A stretch of DNA of 10,995 nucleotides from Spirochaeta sp. (GTDB lineage: Bacteria > Spirochaetota > Spirochaetia > UBA9216). Positions 1 through 6,313 of this stretch are shown one piece after another (position 1 is the stretch's first letter; each line of letters opens with the position of its first letter). The stretch spans positions 1 through 10,995 of the forward strand of contig DMKD01000139.1 in NCBI GenBank assembly GCA_003454605.1, written 5' to 3'. Position numbers and translations under genes: made by a program. The notes beneath the pieces were generated by a model. It saw nothing but the letters and a program-made list of their open reading frames with translations. It had not been told where the DNA came from and made no database searches.

Positions 1-90
1 CTATATTCGGTAATTTAGTCCAATAGTAATTCAGTGCCAGCAGCTGCTACTTGAGCTGGGGATTCTTCTTCAAGCTGCTCCAGTTCTCAT

Positions 91-156
91 TTATCCACAG
101 GAATTGAACAGAAAGACTAATGCTGAGAAAAACAGAATGGAAATCTTTGCTTTCAT
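91..156 (-). CDS. 21-residue lipoprotein signal peptide ending just after the lipobox cysteine (probable broken lipoprotein gene)
   Basis: The ATG at 156..154 opens MKAKISILFFSALVFLFNSCG and then a TAA at 93..91. This is a textbook type II signal peptide: positive N-terminus (two lysines), about 13 hydrophobic residues, and an LFNSC lipobox of the relaxed kind seen in spirochaetes. The stop falls one codon after the lipid-attachment Cys, so no mature domain remains in frame. In another frame downstream an acidic stretch with ELEQLEEES and GTELLLD runs to a TAA at 17..15, but a TGA separates it from the signal peptide. It therefore looks like a small lipoprotein broken by indels, or a genuine minimal lipopeptide. 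An AGGA lies about 10 bases before the ATG. The gene follows the 195-residue protein on the same strand after 50 bases and may share its transcript. Confidence 0.35.
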   Translation of the reverse strand: MKAKISILFFSALVFLFNSCG

Positions 157-206
157 AGCTGGTGCCATCCTGTTTAAGATTATGCAATAAAAATACTAAT
201 TTCCGG

Positions 207-794
207 TTAGAGCCCCAGCACCTCATAGACATGCGCTTCAAACCGCTGCTTATCAATATCGCCGTTAAGGTAAAGTGAGATGAGTTTCTGCACCTGGCCC
301 GGAAATGAGTGCCAGTATCGGTCCTTCCAACCGGGGACTTCTTCTTCAAGCTGAACCTGTTCTCCGGCGCTCATTGCGCCTTCACTGTATTCAACAAACT
401 GCTGAACCATCTGAATAATCATGCCGGGGGGAAGGCTTGAGCCCATGCCCTTGGTTTGAGTCTGAGGCTGACGGCGACCGCCGCCTGCTGATTCAGGCAT
501 AAAGTCGGCCAGCAACTCCTGAACCTGTTCCTCGTTGAGTTCGGGTGCGTTTTGTCGGATAATATTGGCGGCAAAATCAGATGCCATTTTAGATACGAAC
601 TTTTTCGAGTCCTCAAGCTGAACATTGATACTGTCGGTCGACAGAGCCGCAAGCTTGGCCGGATTAAGCCCCAGAACAGGGGCGCTACGCTTATCACTCA
701 TCCGCTTTTCAAAGGCCGCCCTTATAACTTCAAGGTCATCAGGATCAGCAATATTCATAATGTATTCAACAATATCGTAAAGTCTTTTATCCAA
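207..794 (-). CDS. Conserved-looking hypothetical protein, 195 aa, soluble and helical
   Basis: I do not recognise this family. The open frame extends upstream to 860, but the likely start is the TTG at 794..792, preceded by GGAG about 10 bases upstream and overlapping the end of the MFS gene by 8 bases (TTGGATAA). The first in-frame ATG (758) would lose a good part of the helical N-terminus. The product has no signal peptide or membrane segment. It has two charged helical halves (about 1-105 and 125-195) joined by a Gly/Arg/Gln/Thr-rich linker (AGGGRRQPQTQTKG). The C-terminal half contains PGWKDRYWHSFPGQVQ and ends in VYEVLGL. The 8-base overlap implies translational coupling to the transporter and co-transcription with the aldo/keto reductase. 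Function unknown; a cytoplasmic accessory or regulatory protein is only a guess. Confidence 0.8.
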   Translation of the reverse strand: MDKRLYDIVEYIMNIADPDDLEVIRAAFEKRMSDKRSAPVLGLNPAKLAALSTDSINVQLEDSKKFVSKMASDFAANIIRQNAPELNEEQVQELLADFMPESAGGGRRQPQTQTKGMGSSLPPGMIIQMVQQFVEYSEGAMSAGEQVQLEEEVPGWKDRYWHSFPGQVQKLISLYLNGDIDKQRFEAHVYEVLGL

Positions 795-2043
795 TCTTTC
801 TTTTCTCCATAAAATACAATACAGCCAAACCGACGGATGCGGCAATAGCAAACAGAGCACATAGGGGCCACACCATTCTTATCGAATTATTCTCTATAAA
901 CTTGCCCATCAAAAAGGGAGAAACGGCATGTCCGGCACCCATAATAATCGGAACAATTGAGTTAACCCTGCCCCGATGCGACATGGGTGTATGGTTGGCA
1001 ATATATACGCCAATATTTGTAGCGCCGAGAATCTCACCTACCGTCCAAACAAAGACCGTAATTATTATGATAATATAAATATAGCCGAAATAAGTACCGC
1101 CGAATCCCAGGGCATAGAGAACAGCAGCTATCATTGTAGCCAGTATTGGTTTCATATTTTTAGTCAGACCAATAATAAAGGTAGTACCGAGAATTACTAT
1201 TACGGCATTAAATGTCATTATACTTCCGTATCTTAAAGCACCCTCAGTCCCGTAAATTTCATTCAAAAACAGGGGCATCGAAAATGTCATTTGTGCATAT
1301 ACGAAGTTCATCATCATCACAAGAAAAATGAAGGCAATTAGCCCCGGTCTTGAAGCAAGAACCCTCAACACTGAACCTTTTTCAGCCTTCTCAAGAGCAG
1401 CTGCTCCCCTATCATCCGATTCCAGACTTTCATTGATATGCTGCGCAGAGGGTTTTGATTCGGCAACAAAAAAAACAATGAGAATAATTGAGATAACAGT
1501 TGTCAATGCATCGCCGCTGAAGAGCCAGTAGGGGTGGCTGTTGTACATAAGACCTGCAAGCAGCGGGCCGATTGCGAAGCCGATGTTATGTCCAAGGTAG
1601 AGGAGTGAAAATGCCGCTTTTCGATTTTCAGGTTTGCTGAGATCGGTGATCATTGCAGTTGAAGTAGGATGAACAATACCCATAAAGAATTCAGCGGTTA
1701 TTACAAAAACCGGAATCAGCTGTTTATCTTGAATCAGCGCGCATGCAAGAAAACTCATAGCCGACAGAAATTGAGCTCCAACAAGGATCCGCTTCCGTCC
1801 GAAGGTGTCGGAAATCTTGCCTCCGATAAATGCTCCCGGAACAAAGCTGATACCTACTATCATGAGGACAAAACCGGCATCAGCAGCCGTGTAATCCAGT
1901 TTTTCAGTAAGGAAAAGCGTCAGGAACGGATATACGAAAATACCGATCGCGTTGATAATTCGAGCGAAGAAAAGAACGTATAAACTTCTTTCAAGTCCTC
2001 TGTATATAGCAAATGATGATTTAAGAGCCCGGGCAGTCTTCAT
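787..2043 (-). CDS. MFS transporter, DHA1-like (probable drug or metabolite/H+ antiporter)
   Basis: A 418-residue integral membrane protein of the major facilitator superfamily with about 12 hydrophobic segments and a charged cytoplasmic loop at about 195-232 separating the two six-helix halves. The loop 2-3 signature (motif A) is GGKISDTFGRKR at 74-85. GHNIGFAIGPLLAG at 151-164 matches the antiporter motif C of the drug:H+ antiporter group, so export by proton exchange is likely; the substrate cannot be read from the sequence. The ATG at 2043 is preceded by GAGGGTGA and starts 6 bases after the stop of the aldo/keto reductase, so the two are one operon. Its 3' end overlaps the next gene by 8 bases. 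No truncation is seen; 418 residues is a normal family length. Confidence 0.93.
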   Translation of the reverse strand: MKTARALKSSFAIYRGLERSLYVLFFARIINAIGIFVYPFLTLFLTEKLDYTAADAGFVLMIVGISFVPGAFIGGKISDTFGRKRILVGAQFLSAMSFLACALIQDKQLIPVFVITAEFFMGIVHPTSTAMITDLSKPENRKAAFSLLYLGHNIGFAIGPLLAGLMYNSHPYWLFSGDALTTVISIILIVFFVAESKPSAQHINESLESDDRGAAALEKAEKGSVLRVLASRPGLIAFIFLVMMMNFVYAQMTFSMPLFLNEIYGTEGALRYGSIMTFNAVIVILGTTFIIGLTKNMKPILATMIAAVLYALGFGGTYFGYIYIIIIITVFVWTVGEILGATNIGVYIANHTPMSHRGRVNSIVPIIMGAGHAVSPFLMGKFIENNSIRMVWPLCALFAIAASVGLAVLYFMEKRKIG

Positions 2044-2049
2044 TCACCC

Positions 2050-3132
2050 TCAACCGCGTCTTTTTAGAATTTCAAAACGTTCAAGTATAGGCAGATGCTG
2101 GGTACATGCCTCTTCGCACTGCCGGCAGGCTGTACATTTATCAAGCTCATTGAGCTTAACGGCCCAATGCCATTTAAGGCGGTCGGCGGCCTTGTATGAA
2201 TCATCGAGCATCACATGGTTATATGATTCCATAAATGCCCATACAGGAATATCTTCAGGACAGACGTTACAGTAGCCGCATGTGGTACACATCGACTGAA
2301 AATCATCCTCAATTCGCAACTTAAGATCAGCAACTTCCTGAGCTGTGTAAGGCTTAAAAGAGTCTATAGCTGAAACCGCAGCATCAATATGCTCTTTCCG
2401 GCCGAAGCCGACAAGTGCTGAGGTAATTCCCTTGTTTGACAACAGAAAATGAACCGCCGCATCAACCATAGTCTGATCTTCATGCATCTTTATAAATGAG
2501 AACTCATCGGGATTATTCACTATAGAACCGCCGCCAAGTGGGTTCATTATCACAAGCCCCATATTTTTTTCTACTGCAGCAGCCACACCCTCTTCCCTGA
2601 AAGGGAAGTTGATAGCAGAGTAGCCCAGCGTTATACCCTCGAAATATTCTGTTTTCAGCAGTTCGCGAATCTCGCGGCCGCTCAAATGCGTTGATATCGA
2701 AATGTGCTTTGCAAGCCCCTCTTCTTTTATCTTACGAAATTCATCAATTACGCCGGCAGCTTTTCGGGAACTATAATCTTCAGGGGTCAGAACACACCAA
2801 ACATTGAAAAAATCGATGTAATCAACTTTCATCCGTTTAAGAGAATGTTCGAGATCTATCCTGACACCTTCAGCATCCTTGGCCATTGATTTTGTTGAAT
2901 AATAAAAATCCTTTCCGGTTTTTTCGAGTTCAGCACGGGCGTGACCGAAGATCTCTTCTGACTTCCCTTTAAAATAAAAGGTGGCTGTATCAAAATAGTT
3001 AATGCCCCTTTTCAGAGCATGTACCATCATCTCAGCTGACACATCATAATCATGCGGTTTCTCAAACCGCATCCCGCCGAAACCAACGGCTGATATCTTT
3101 TCCCCGGTTTCCCCGTATTCTCTGTATATCAA
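2050..3132 (-). CDS. Aldo/keto reductase with C-terminal [4Fe-4S] cluster domain (COG1453-type)
   Basis: A 360-residue cytoplasmic oxidoreductase: an aldo/keto reductase TIM barrel at about 1-270 followed by a ferredoxin-like tail. The catalytic tetrad is readable as Asp48 (NYFDTA), Tyr53, Lys81 (YYSTK) and His149 (SISTH). NPLGGG at 197-202 and LVGFGRKEHID near 240-250 fit the NAD(P)-binding part of the barrel. The tail has CX2CX2CX2CP (Cys282, 285, 288, 291) and CX2CX2CX3C (Cys333, 336, 339, 343), enough ligands for two [4Fe-4S] clusters. In this family, common in anaerobes, the clusters are thought to bring electrons to or from the barrel; the substrate is unknown. Start is TTG at 3132, with AGGAG seven bases upstream. 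It leads the operon with the MFS transporter 6 bases downstream. Confidence 0.95.
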   Translation of the reverse strand: MIYREYGETGEKISAVGFGGMRFEKPHDYDVSAEMMVHALKRGINYFDTATFYFKGKSEEIFGHARAELEKTGKDFYYSTKSMAKDAEGVRIDLEHSLKRMKVDYIDFFNVWCVLTPEDYSSRKAAGVIDEFRKIKEEGLAKHISISTHLSGREIRELLKTEYFEGITLGYSAINFPFREEGVAAAVEKNMGLVIMNPLGGGSIVNNPDEFSFIKMHEDQTMVDAAVHFLLSNKGITSALVGFGRKEHIDAAVSAIDSFKPYTAQEVADLKLRIEDDFQSMCTTCGYCNVCPEDIPVWAFMESYNHVMLDDSYKAADRLKWHWAVKLNELDKCTACRQCEEACTQHLPILERFEILKRRG

Positions 3133-3158
3133 TTTTTAACTCCTGAATAACATGAAAC

Positions 3159-3186
3159 AAAACTGAAAGTTTCAACTTTCAGTTTT
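3159..3186. repeat. Perfect 13-bp inverted repeat in the gap between ychF and the aldo/keto reductase
   Basis: AAAACTGAAAGTT, two bases, then AACTTTCAGTTTT: a fully matched 13-bp stem. On the plus strand it runs into TTTTT, and on the minus strand it ends in TTTTGTTT, so it could be an intrinsic terminator or a leader hairpin. It sits about 27 bases before the TTG start of the aldo/keto reductase, so in that transcript it would be in the leader, just upstream of the AGGAG. The first of three stem-loops in this gap. Confidence 0.6.
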
Positions 3187-3207
3187 TCATAGCATTAACG
3201 GCTGGAC

Positions 3208-3227
3208 GTTTTCAGCGTGCTGAAAAC
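3208..3227. repeat. Perfect 9-bp inverted repeat, second hairpin of the gap
   Basis: GTTTTCAGC, GT, GCTGAAAAC. It shares the TTTCAG/CTGAAA core with the hairpins on both sides. With a two-base spacer it may act as a protein-binding palindrome as easily as an RNA hairpin. Immediately after it, AACTCCTGAAT (3225-3235) repeats the 11 bases at 3138-3148 that hold the ribosome-binding site of the aldo/keto reductase. Confidence 0.5.
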
Positions 3228-3234
3228 TCCTGAA

Positions 3235-3267
3235 TGTATAAAAGGTGCTTTCAGCACCTTTTATACA
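3235..3267 (-). terminator. Probable terminator of ychF: perfect 15-bp stem, 3-base loop
   Basis: TGTATAAAAGGTGCT, TTC, AGCACCTTTTATACA: all 15 pairs match. The stem includes the ychF stop codon (3263..3261). Read on the minus strand, the GC-rich GGTGCT/AGCACC core is followed by CTTTT, as in an intrinsic terminator whose U-tract is folded into the lower stem. Being symmetric it could work in both directions, but there is no plus-strand gene next to it. Confidence 0.7.
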
Positions 3268-4370
3268 TTAAATTTAAAATGCATAACATCACCGTCTTTG
3301 ACAACGTAAGTCTTCCCTTCCTGTCTCAGCTTACCAGCCTTCCTGATAGCGGCTTCAGATCCGAGTTCAAAAAGATCGTCACAATGGTAGACTTCAGCCT
3401 TAATAAATCCTTTCTGAAAGTCAGTATGAATGATGCCGGCAGCCTCAGGCGCGAGGGCTCCATCATTGAAGGTCCAGGCCCGGTTCTCATCAGCACCCGC
3501 TGTAAAATATGTTCGAAGACCGAGGGCGCTATATGCCTTATGAATTAGTTTCGACAGTCCTGATTCATCAAGCCCGGCTTCTTCAAGAAATTCCTGTTTC
3601 TCTTCTTCGGTCTCAAGAGCGGCAATATCAGCTTCGAGAGCACCTGAAATTACGACAGTTTCAGCACCCTCAGAATCAGCTACAGTTCTCACCTTTTTGA
3701 CATATTCATTTTCTGTGTTTACGCCGTTCTCATCAACATTACAGACGAACATCTGCTTCTTCATTGTAATCAGCTGAAGCTCCTGTACATCTTCAATCTG
3801 TTCATCGGTGAGATCCATCGAACGGGCGGGGATACCCTGACCAAGAGAATCTTTTAGCTGCTCGAGTATTGGAGCCATTGCAGCGGCCTTTTTCGAGATA
3901 TCCTTATCAGGAGACCGAAGCTGCTTCACCGATTTCTCGATTCGCTTTTCAACAGTTGACAGGTCAGCAAGCGCTAGCTCAATGTTAATTATTTCGATAT
4001 CTGAAGCAGGATCGATCTTTCCGCTCACGTGAGTAATATCGTCATTGTCAAAACAGCGTACAACATGAATTATCATCCCTACCTGTCTAATGTGAGAAAG
4101 AAACTGGTTTCCGAGGCCCTCACCCTGTGATGCGCCCTTAACAAGCCCGGCGATATCGACAAACTCAACTATTGCCGGAATCTCCTTGGCCGGAACGATT
4201 ATCCCCGATATTTTTTTTAGTCTCTTATCCGGTACATTCACGATACCGACATTCGGATCGATAGTACAGAACGGATAATTCGCAGCCTCAGCGGGCGCAG
4301 ATGTAAGTGCAGAAAAAATAGTAGATTTGCCGACGTTGGGAAGGCCGACTATCCCGCAATTTAAACCCAT
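3261..4370 (-). CDS. ychF: Redox-regulated P-loop ATPase YchF (Obg-related family)
   Basis: A 369-residue cytoplasmic protein of near-universal family length. YchF/Ola1 binds ATP in preference to GTP, associates with ribosomes and is linked to stress responses. Visible motifs: G1 GLPNVGKST (9-17), switch region NYPFCTIDPN (31-40), G3 DIAGLVKGAS (72-81) followed by QGEGLGNQFLSHIR, and NVDE (211-214) at the altered G4 position where this family has NxxE in place of the GTPase NKxD. A coiled, charged helical insert lies at about 125-200, and a TGS domain at about 285-368 (TYFTAGADENRAWT to GDVMHFKF). The ATG at 4370 has GGAGG at ideal spacing. It follows the DUF212 gene by 41 bases and ends inside a strong hairpin. 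Nothing looks broken. Confidence 0.98.
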   Translation of the reverse strand: MGLNCGIVGLPNVGKSTIFSALTSAPAEAANYPFCTIDPNVGIVNVPDKRLKKISGIIVPAKEIPAIVEFVDIAGLVKGASQGEGLGNQFLSHIRQVGMIIHVVRCFDNDDITHVSGKIDPASDIEIINIELALADLSTVEKRIEKSVKQLRSPDKDISKKAAAMAPILEQLKDSLGQGIPARSMDLTDEQIEDVQELQLITMKKQMFVCNVDENGVNTENEYVKKVRTVADSEGAETVVISGALEADIAALETEEEKQEFLEEAGLDESGLSKLIHKAYSALGLRTYFTAGADENRAWTFNDGALAPEAAGIIHTDFQKGFIKAEVYHCDDLFELGSEAAIRKAGKLRQEGKTYVVKDGDVMHFKFNV

Positions 4371-4385
4371 ATAGTCCTCCGGTTG

Positions 4386-4414
4386 AACGATTTATCGTTA
4401 AAGATGAATCTTTA
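4386..4414. repeat. Two small adjacent inverted repeats between the DUF212 gene and ychF
   Basis: AACGATTTATCGTT (4386-4399, 6-bp arms) abuts TAAAGATGAATCTTTA (4399-4414, 7-bp arms), the second overlapping the DUF212 stop codon. Neither has a U-tract or much GC, so full termination is unlikely. They may be mRNA-processing or stability elements, or binding sites, between two co-directional genes. Confidence 0.35.
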
Positions 4415-4867
4415 GAGATGTAATAAAATTGAAATTAATATACCCAGAAGTGCGCCGAAGATCACCTGGGGAATGGTATGTCCAAGCAGGGTTCGAAGTC
4501 TTTTAGGTTCAAATCCGTCCCGAAAGGTATCGGACAATTCCTGAACAAGCTCGTTCAGAATTTCGGCATGTCTGCCGGCAGCTCTTCTGATACCAATGGC
4601 ATCGTACATCACAACGAAGGCGAGCACCAGCGCAATTGTGAACTCGGCGCTGCCGAATCCCCTCTCGATGCCTATCGATGTAGCAAGGGCCGTCACCGAT
4701 GCGGAATGGGAAGACGGCATACCGCCTGTTCCTCTCAATCGCTTTCTATCAAATGTACCCATTGATATCCATTCAGTGGGAACTTTCAGGACCTGCGCAC
4801 TGACTAATGCAATGATGACAGACCATAAAATCTTGTTACTGATAATTTCCTGCAAACCCTTCTCCAT
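4412..4867 (-). CDS. Divergent PAP2 family membrane protein (DUF212, YuiD-like)
   Basis: A 151-residue integral membrane protein with hydrophobic segments at about 11-28, 74-90 and 133-150. Family hallmarks: GTGGMPSSHSA at 46-56, YDAIGIRRAAGRHA at 88-101 and LLGHTIPQV at 127-135. These resemble the catalytic SxxxH and GHT-type blocks of PAP2/vanadium haloperoxidase phosphatases, so a lipid phosphatase-like role at the membrane has been proposed for the family, but activity is not established. The ATG at 4867 has only a weak ribosome-binding site (CTCAGAATT); a TATAAT 18 bases upstream suggests its own promoter and a short leader. ychF follows in the same direction after 41 bases, so the two are probably co-transcribed. 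Confidence 0.93.
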   Translation of the reverse strand: MEKGLQEIISNKILWSVIIALVSAQVLKVPTEWISMGTFDRKRLRGTGGMPSSHSASVTALATSIGIERGFGSAEFTIALVLAFVVMYDAIGIRRAAGRHAEILNELVQELSDTFRDGFEPKRLRTLLGHTIPQVIFGALLGILISILLHL

Positions 4868-4885
4868 AATTCTGAGAGTTTGTAA

Positions 4886-4891
4886 ATTATA
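4886..4891 (-). promoter_or_regulatory. Candidate -10 box (TATAAT) for the DUF212-ychF unit
   Basis: A perfect TATAAT on the minus strand ends 18 bases before the ATG at 4867. The -35 region (around 4909-4914) has only a weak TTTTCA-like match inside a CTTTTC/GAAAAG mini-palindrome (4903-4915). Position and the weak ribosome-binding site fit a short leader; the call rests on the -10 alone. Confidence 0.35.
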
Positions 4892-4929
4892 AAGCTTATA
4901 TTCTTTTCTGAAAAGAGCTTATGCCGCCA

Positions 4930-5121
4930 TCACTCTTTTATTCGCGAAGATTTCACGAATGAAGGGCAATGTTTTCCAGTTGCCTTGAAAACTGCCGTCG
5001 AAGGCATCTCTCTGCCCTTTACTCCGAACATCGTGCAGCCGCGGGGGAAATTCTTGTCCCATGTGACTTTATAATACTGACAATTGAGGCAATTCGGTGC
5101 CTTTAAAGGATGCTCAGCCAT
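4930..5121 (-). CDS. Small four-cysteine protein, 63 aa (probable metal-binding)
   Basis: Starts at ATG 5121, overlapping the stop of the ferredoxin reductase by 8 bases (ATGGCTGA); an upstream TTG in the same frame at 5157 would add a hydrophobic leader that is merely the other gene read out of frame. The protein has Cys11, Cys14, Cys29 and Cys52 in the pattern CLNCQYYKVTWD, FPRGCTMFG, TGKHCPSF. The CX2C pair, the spaced Cys residues and the WD-FPRGC-FG core resemble a small conserved bacterial family I have seen without an assigned role; four cysteines would suit one zinc or iron centre. No signal peptide. The overlap means translational coupling to the reductase, so a role in the same redox process is possible. 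Confidence 0.8.
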   Translation of the reverse strand: MAEHPLKAPNCLNCQYYKVTWDKNFPRGCTMFGVKGREMPSTAVFKATGKHCPSFVKSSRIKE

Positions 5122-6313
5122 AATAAGAATATATAATAGGATTAGAAGGAACCTCAAGAGTTATATCACTTGCCGGATAACTGACACAGGGATGAATCCA
5201 GCCGAATTTAGAATCGGCTGCCCTGAGCCCGGTTAAACTGTCGTCGGTAGTAATTTCGCCCTCGATCAGACGACTCCGGCACCACCCGCAGTCACCTGAA
5301 CGGCACCAGGCAGGCGGAGCCAGACCGGCCCGCTCTATTGCAGTCACAAGACTTTCTCCCGCAGCGGCATCAATAATCCTTCGCGCTCCACGAGTCATAA
5401 CAGTGAGTTTATAAATCTTTCCATTTGAATCTCCGGCTGCAATACCGTAGTTCTCCCGCCGGATAAACTTCGAAGGCCTCTGAAGGGGCTCCAGTTCATG
5501 ATCCATAAATGAATGCAGGCCTTCCGGGCCGCAGATAAAAAACGATGATTCTTGCACGTTTTCGACGCCAAGAGCTTCCTTTATCAGATCAAGGCTGATG
5601 AATCCTTTCTTCCCTGTCCAAGATTCTGTCGGAGACTGCACGACAGGAATATAAACGAAACGTCCGCCCCATCGCCCCGACAGGGATCTGAACTCCTCCC
5701 CGAAGGCTTCATCATTCTCGGCTCCGATGCCGTAGAACAATGCTATTTTCATGCTTTCCCGCTTCTCAAGCTCTTCTTCAATCATAGAGCGGAAGGGAGT
5801 TACCCCTGAACCGCCGGCAATACATATCAGAGAATCAGAATCTCTCTGAGGCTCATAATAAAAGGCTCCGTTCGGAGCCGATGACAGAACGCGGGTGCCT
5901 TCCCGCCATTCACTGAATGCCGCTTCTGAAAAGAAGGCATTCCCGGCTGCCTTACGGATAGTAATATCATAGTAATTCCCCCTAAAAACCTGTGACGGGG
6001 TCGAAGAAATTGAATACGGCCTTGAAATCAGTAAGCCCTGATATTCATAGGTCAGGCTCAAATACTGTCCCGCTCTAAAAGGGGCTAGATCTGCACCGTC
6101 GGCAGCCGAGAGCCTGAAGGTCCGGATATCAGCAGTTTCTTCAGTGATGTGGTCAACCTGCAGCCTCTGAACAGCAGGGTGAAGGCGGGAAGCAAGTCTG
6201 TTCATAGCACCGTCTGAAGGGATCTCAGCCGATGCCGATTTAAACAACGAATTTCGTTTGCGGGTGTGTTTTCCAAATAGAATGAGATCAGTTAATCCGT
6301 TTTTAACTTTCAT
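5114..6313 (-). CDS. FAD/NAD(P)H oxidoreductase with C-terminal [2Fe-2S] ferredoxin domain (PaaE/phthalate-dioxygenase-reductase-like order)
   Basis: A 399-residue soluble electron-transfer protein. After an N-terminal extension of about 45 residues comes a ferredoxin-reductase FAD domain (about 48-155; flavin motif RPYSISS at 98-104), an NAD(P)-binding domain (about 160-280; AGGSGVTPFR at 166-175 and CGPEG at 261-265), and a plant-type [2Fe-2S] ferredoxin domain (about 300-390) with Cys337, Cys342, Cys345 (CX4CX2C) and Cys376. Such proteins pass electrons one at a time from NAD(P)H through flavin and cluster to a partner enzyme, often an oxygenase, desaturase or hybrid-cluster protein. The ATG at 6313 has GGA about 4-6 bases upstream and overlaps the stop of the upstream FAD oxidoreductase (ATGA), whose product is the obvious candidate partner. 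The overlapping four-Cys gene follows. Everything needed for function appears intact. Confidence 0.95.
   Translation of the reverse strand: MKVKNGLTDLILFGKHTRKRNSLFKSASAEIPSDGAMNRLASRLHPAVQRLQVDHITEETADIRTFRLSAADGADLAPFRAGQYLSLTYEYQGLLISRPYSISSTPSQVFRGNYYDITIRKAAGNAFFSEAAFSEWREGTRVLSSAPNGAFYYEPQRDSDSLICIAGGSGVTPFRSMIEEELEKRESMKIALFYGIGAENDEAFGEEFRSLSGRWGGRFVYIPVVQSPTESWTGKKGFISLDLIKEALGVENVQESSFFICGPEGLHSFMDHELEPLQRPSKFIRRENYGIAAGDSNGKIYKLTVMTRGARRIIDAAAGESLVTAIERAGLAPPAWCRSGDCGWCRSRLIEGEITTDDSLTGLRAADSKFGWIHPCVSYPASDITLEVPSNPIIYSYYG

Noticed and set aside
57..366. Similarity of 33-90 to 308-366 (CAGCTTGAAGAAGAA on the minus strand, both near an AGTGCCAG at equal spacing)
   Set aside because: Probably two unrelated Gln-Leu-Glu-Glu-Glu coding stretches; only a 15-base exact core is shared, too little to claim a duplicated gene end without a search.
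3234..3548. 104-codon plus-strand frame opposite the end of ychF
   Set aside because: It is antisense to a clear ychF, starts inside the terminator hairpin and has no family-like sequence.
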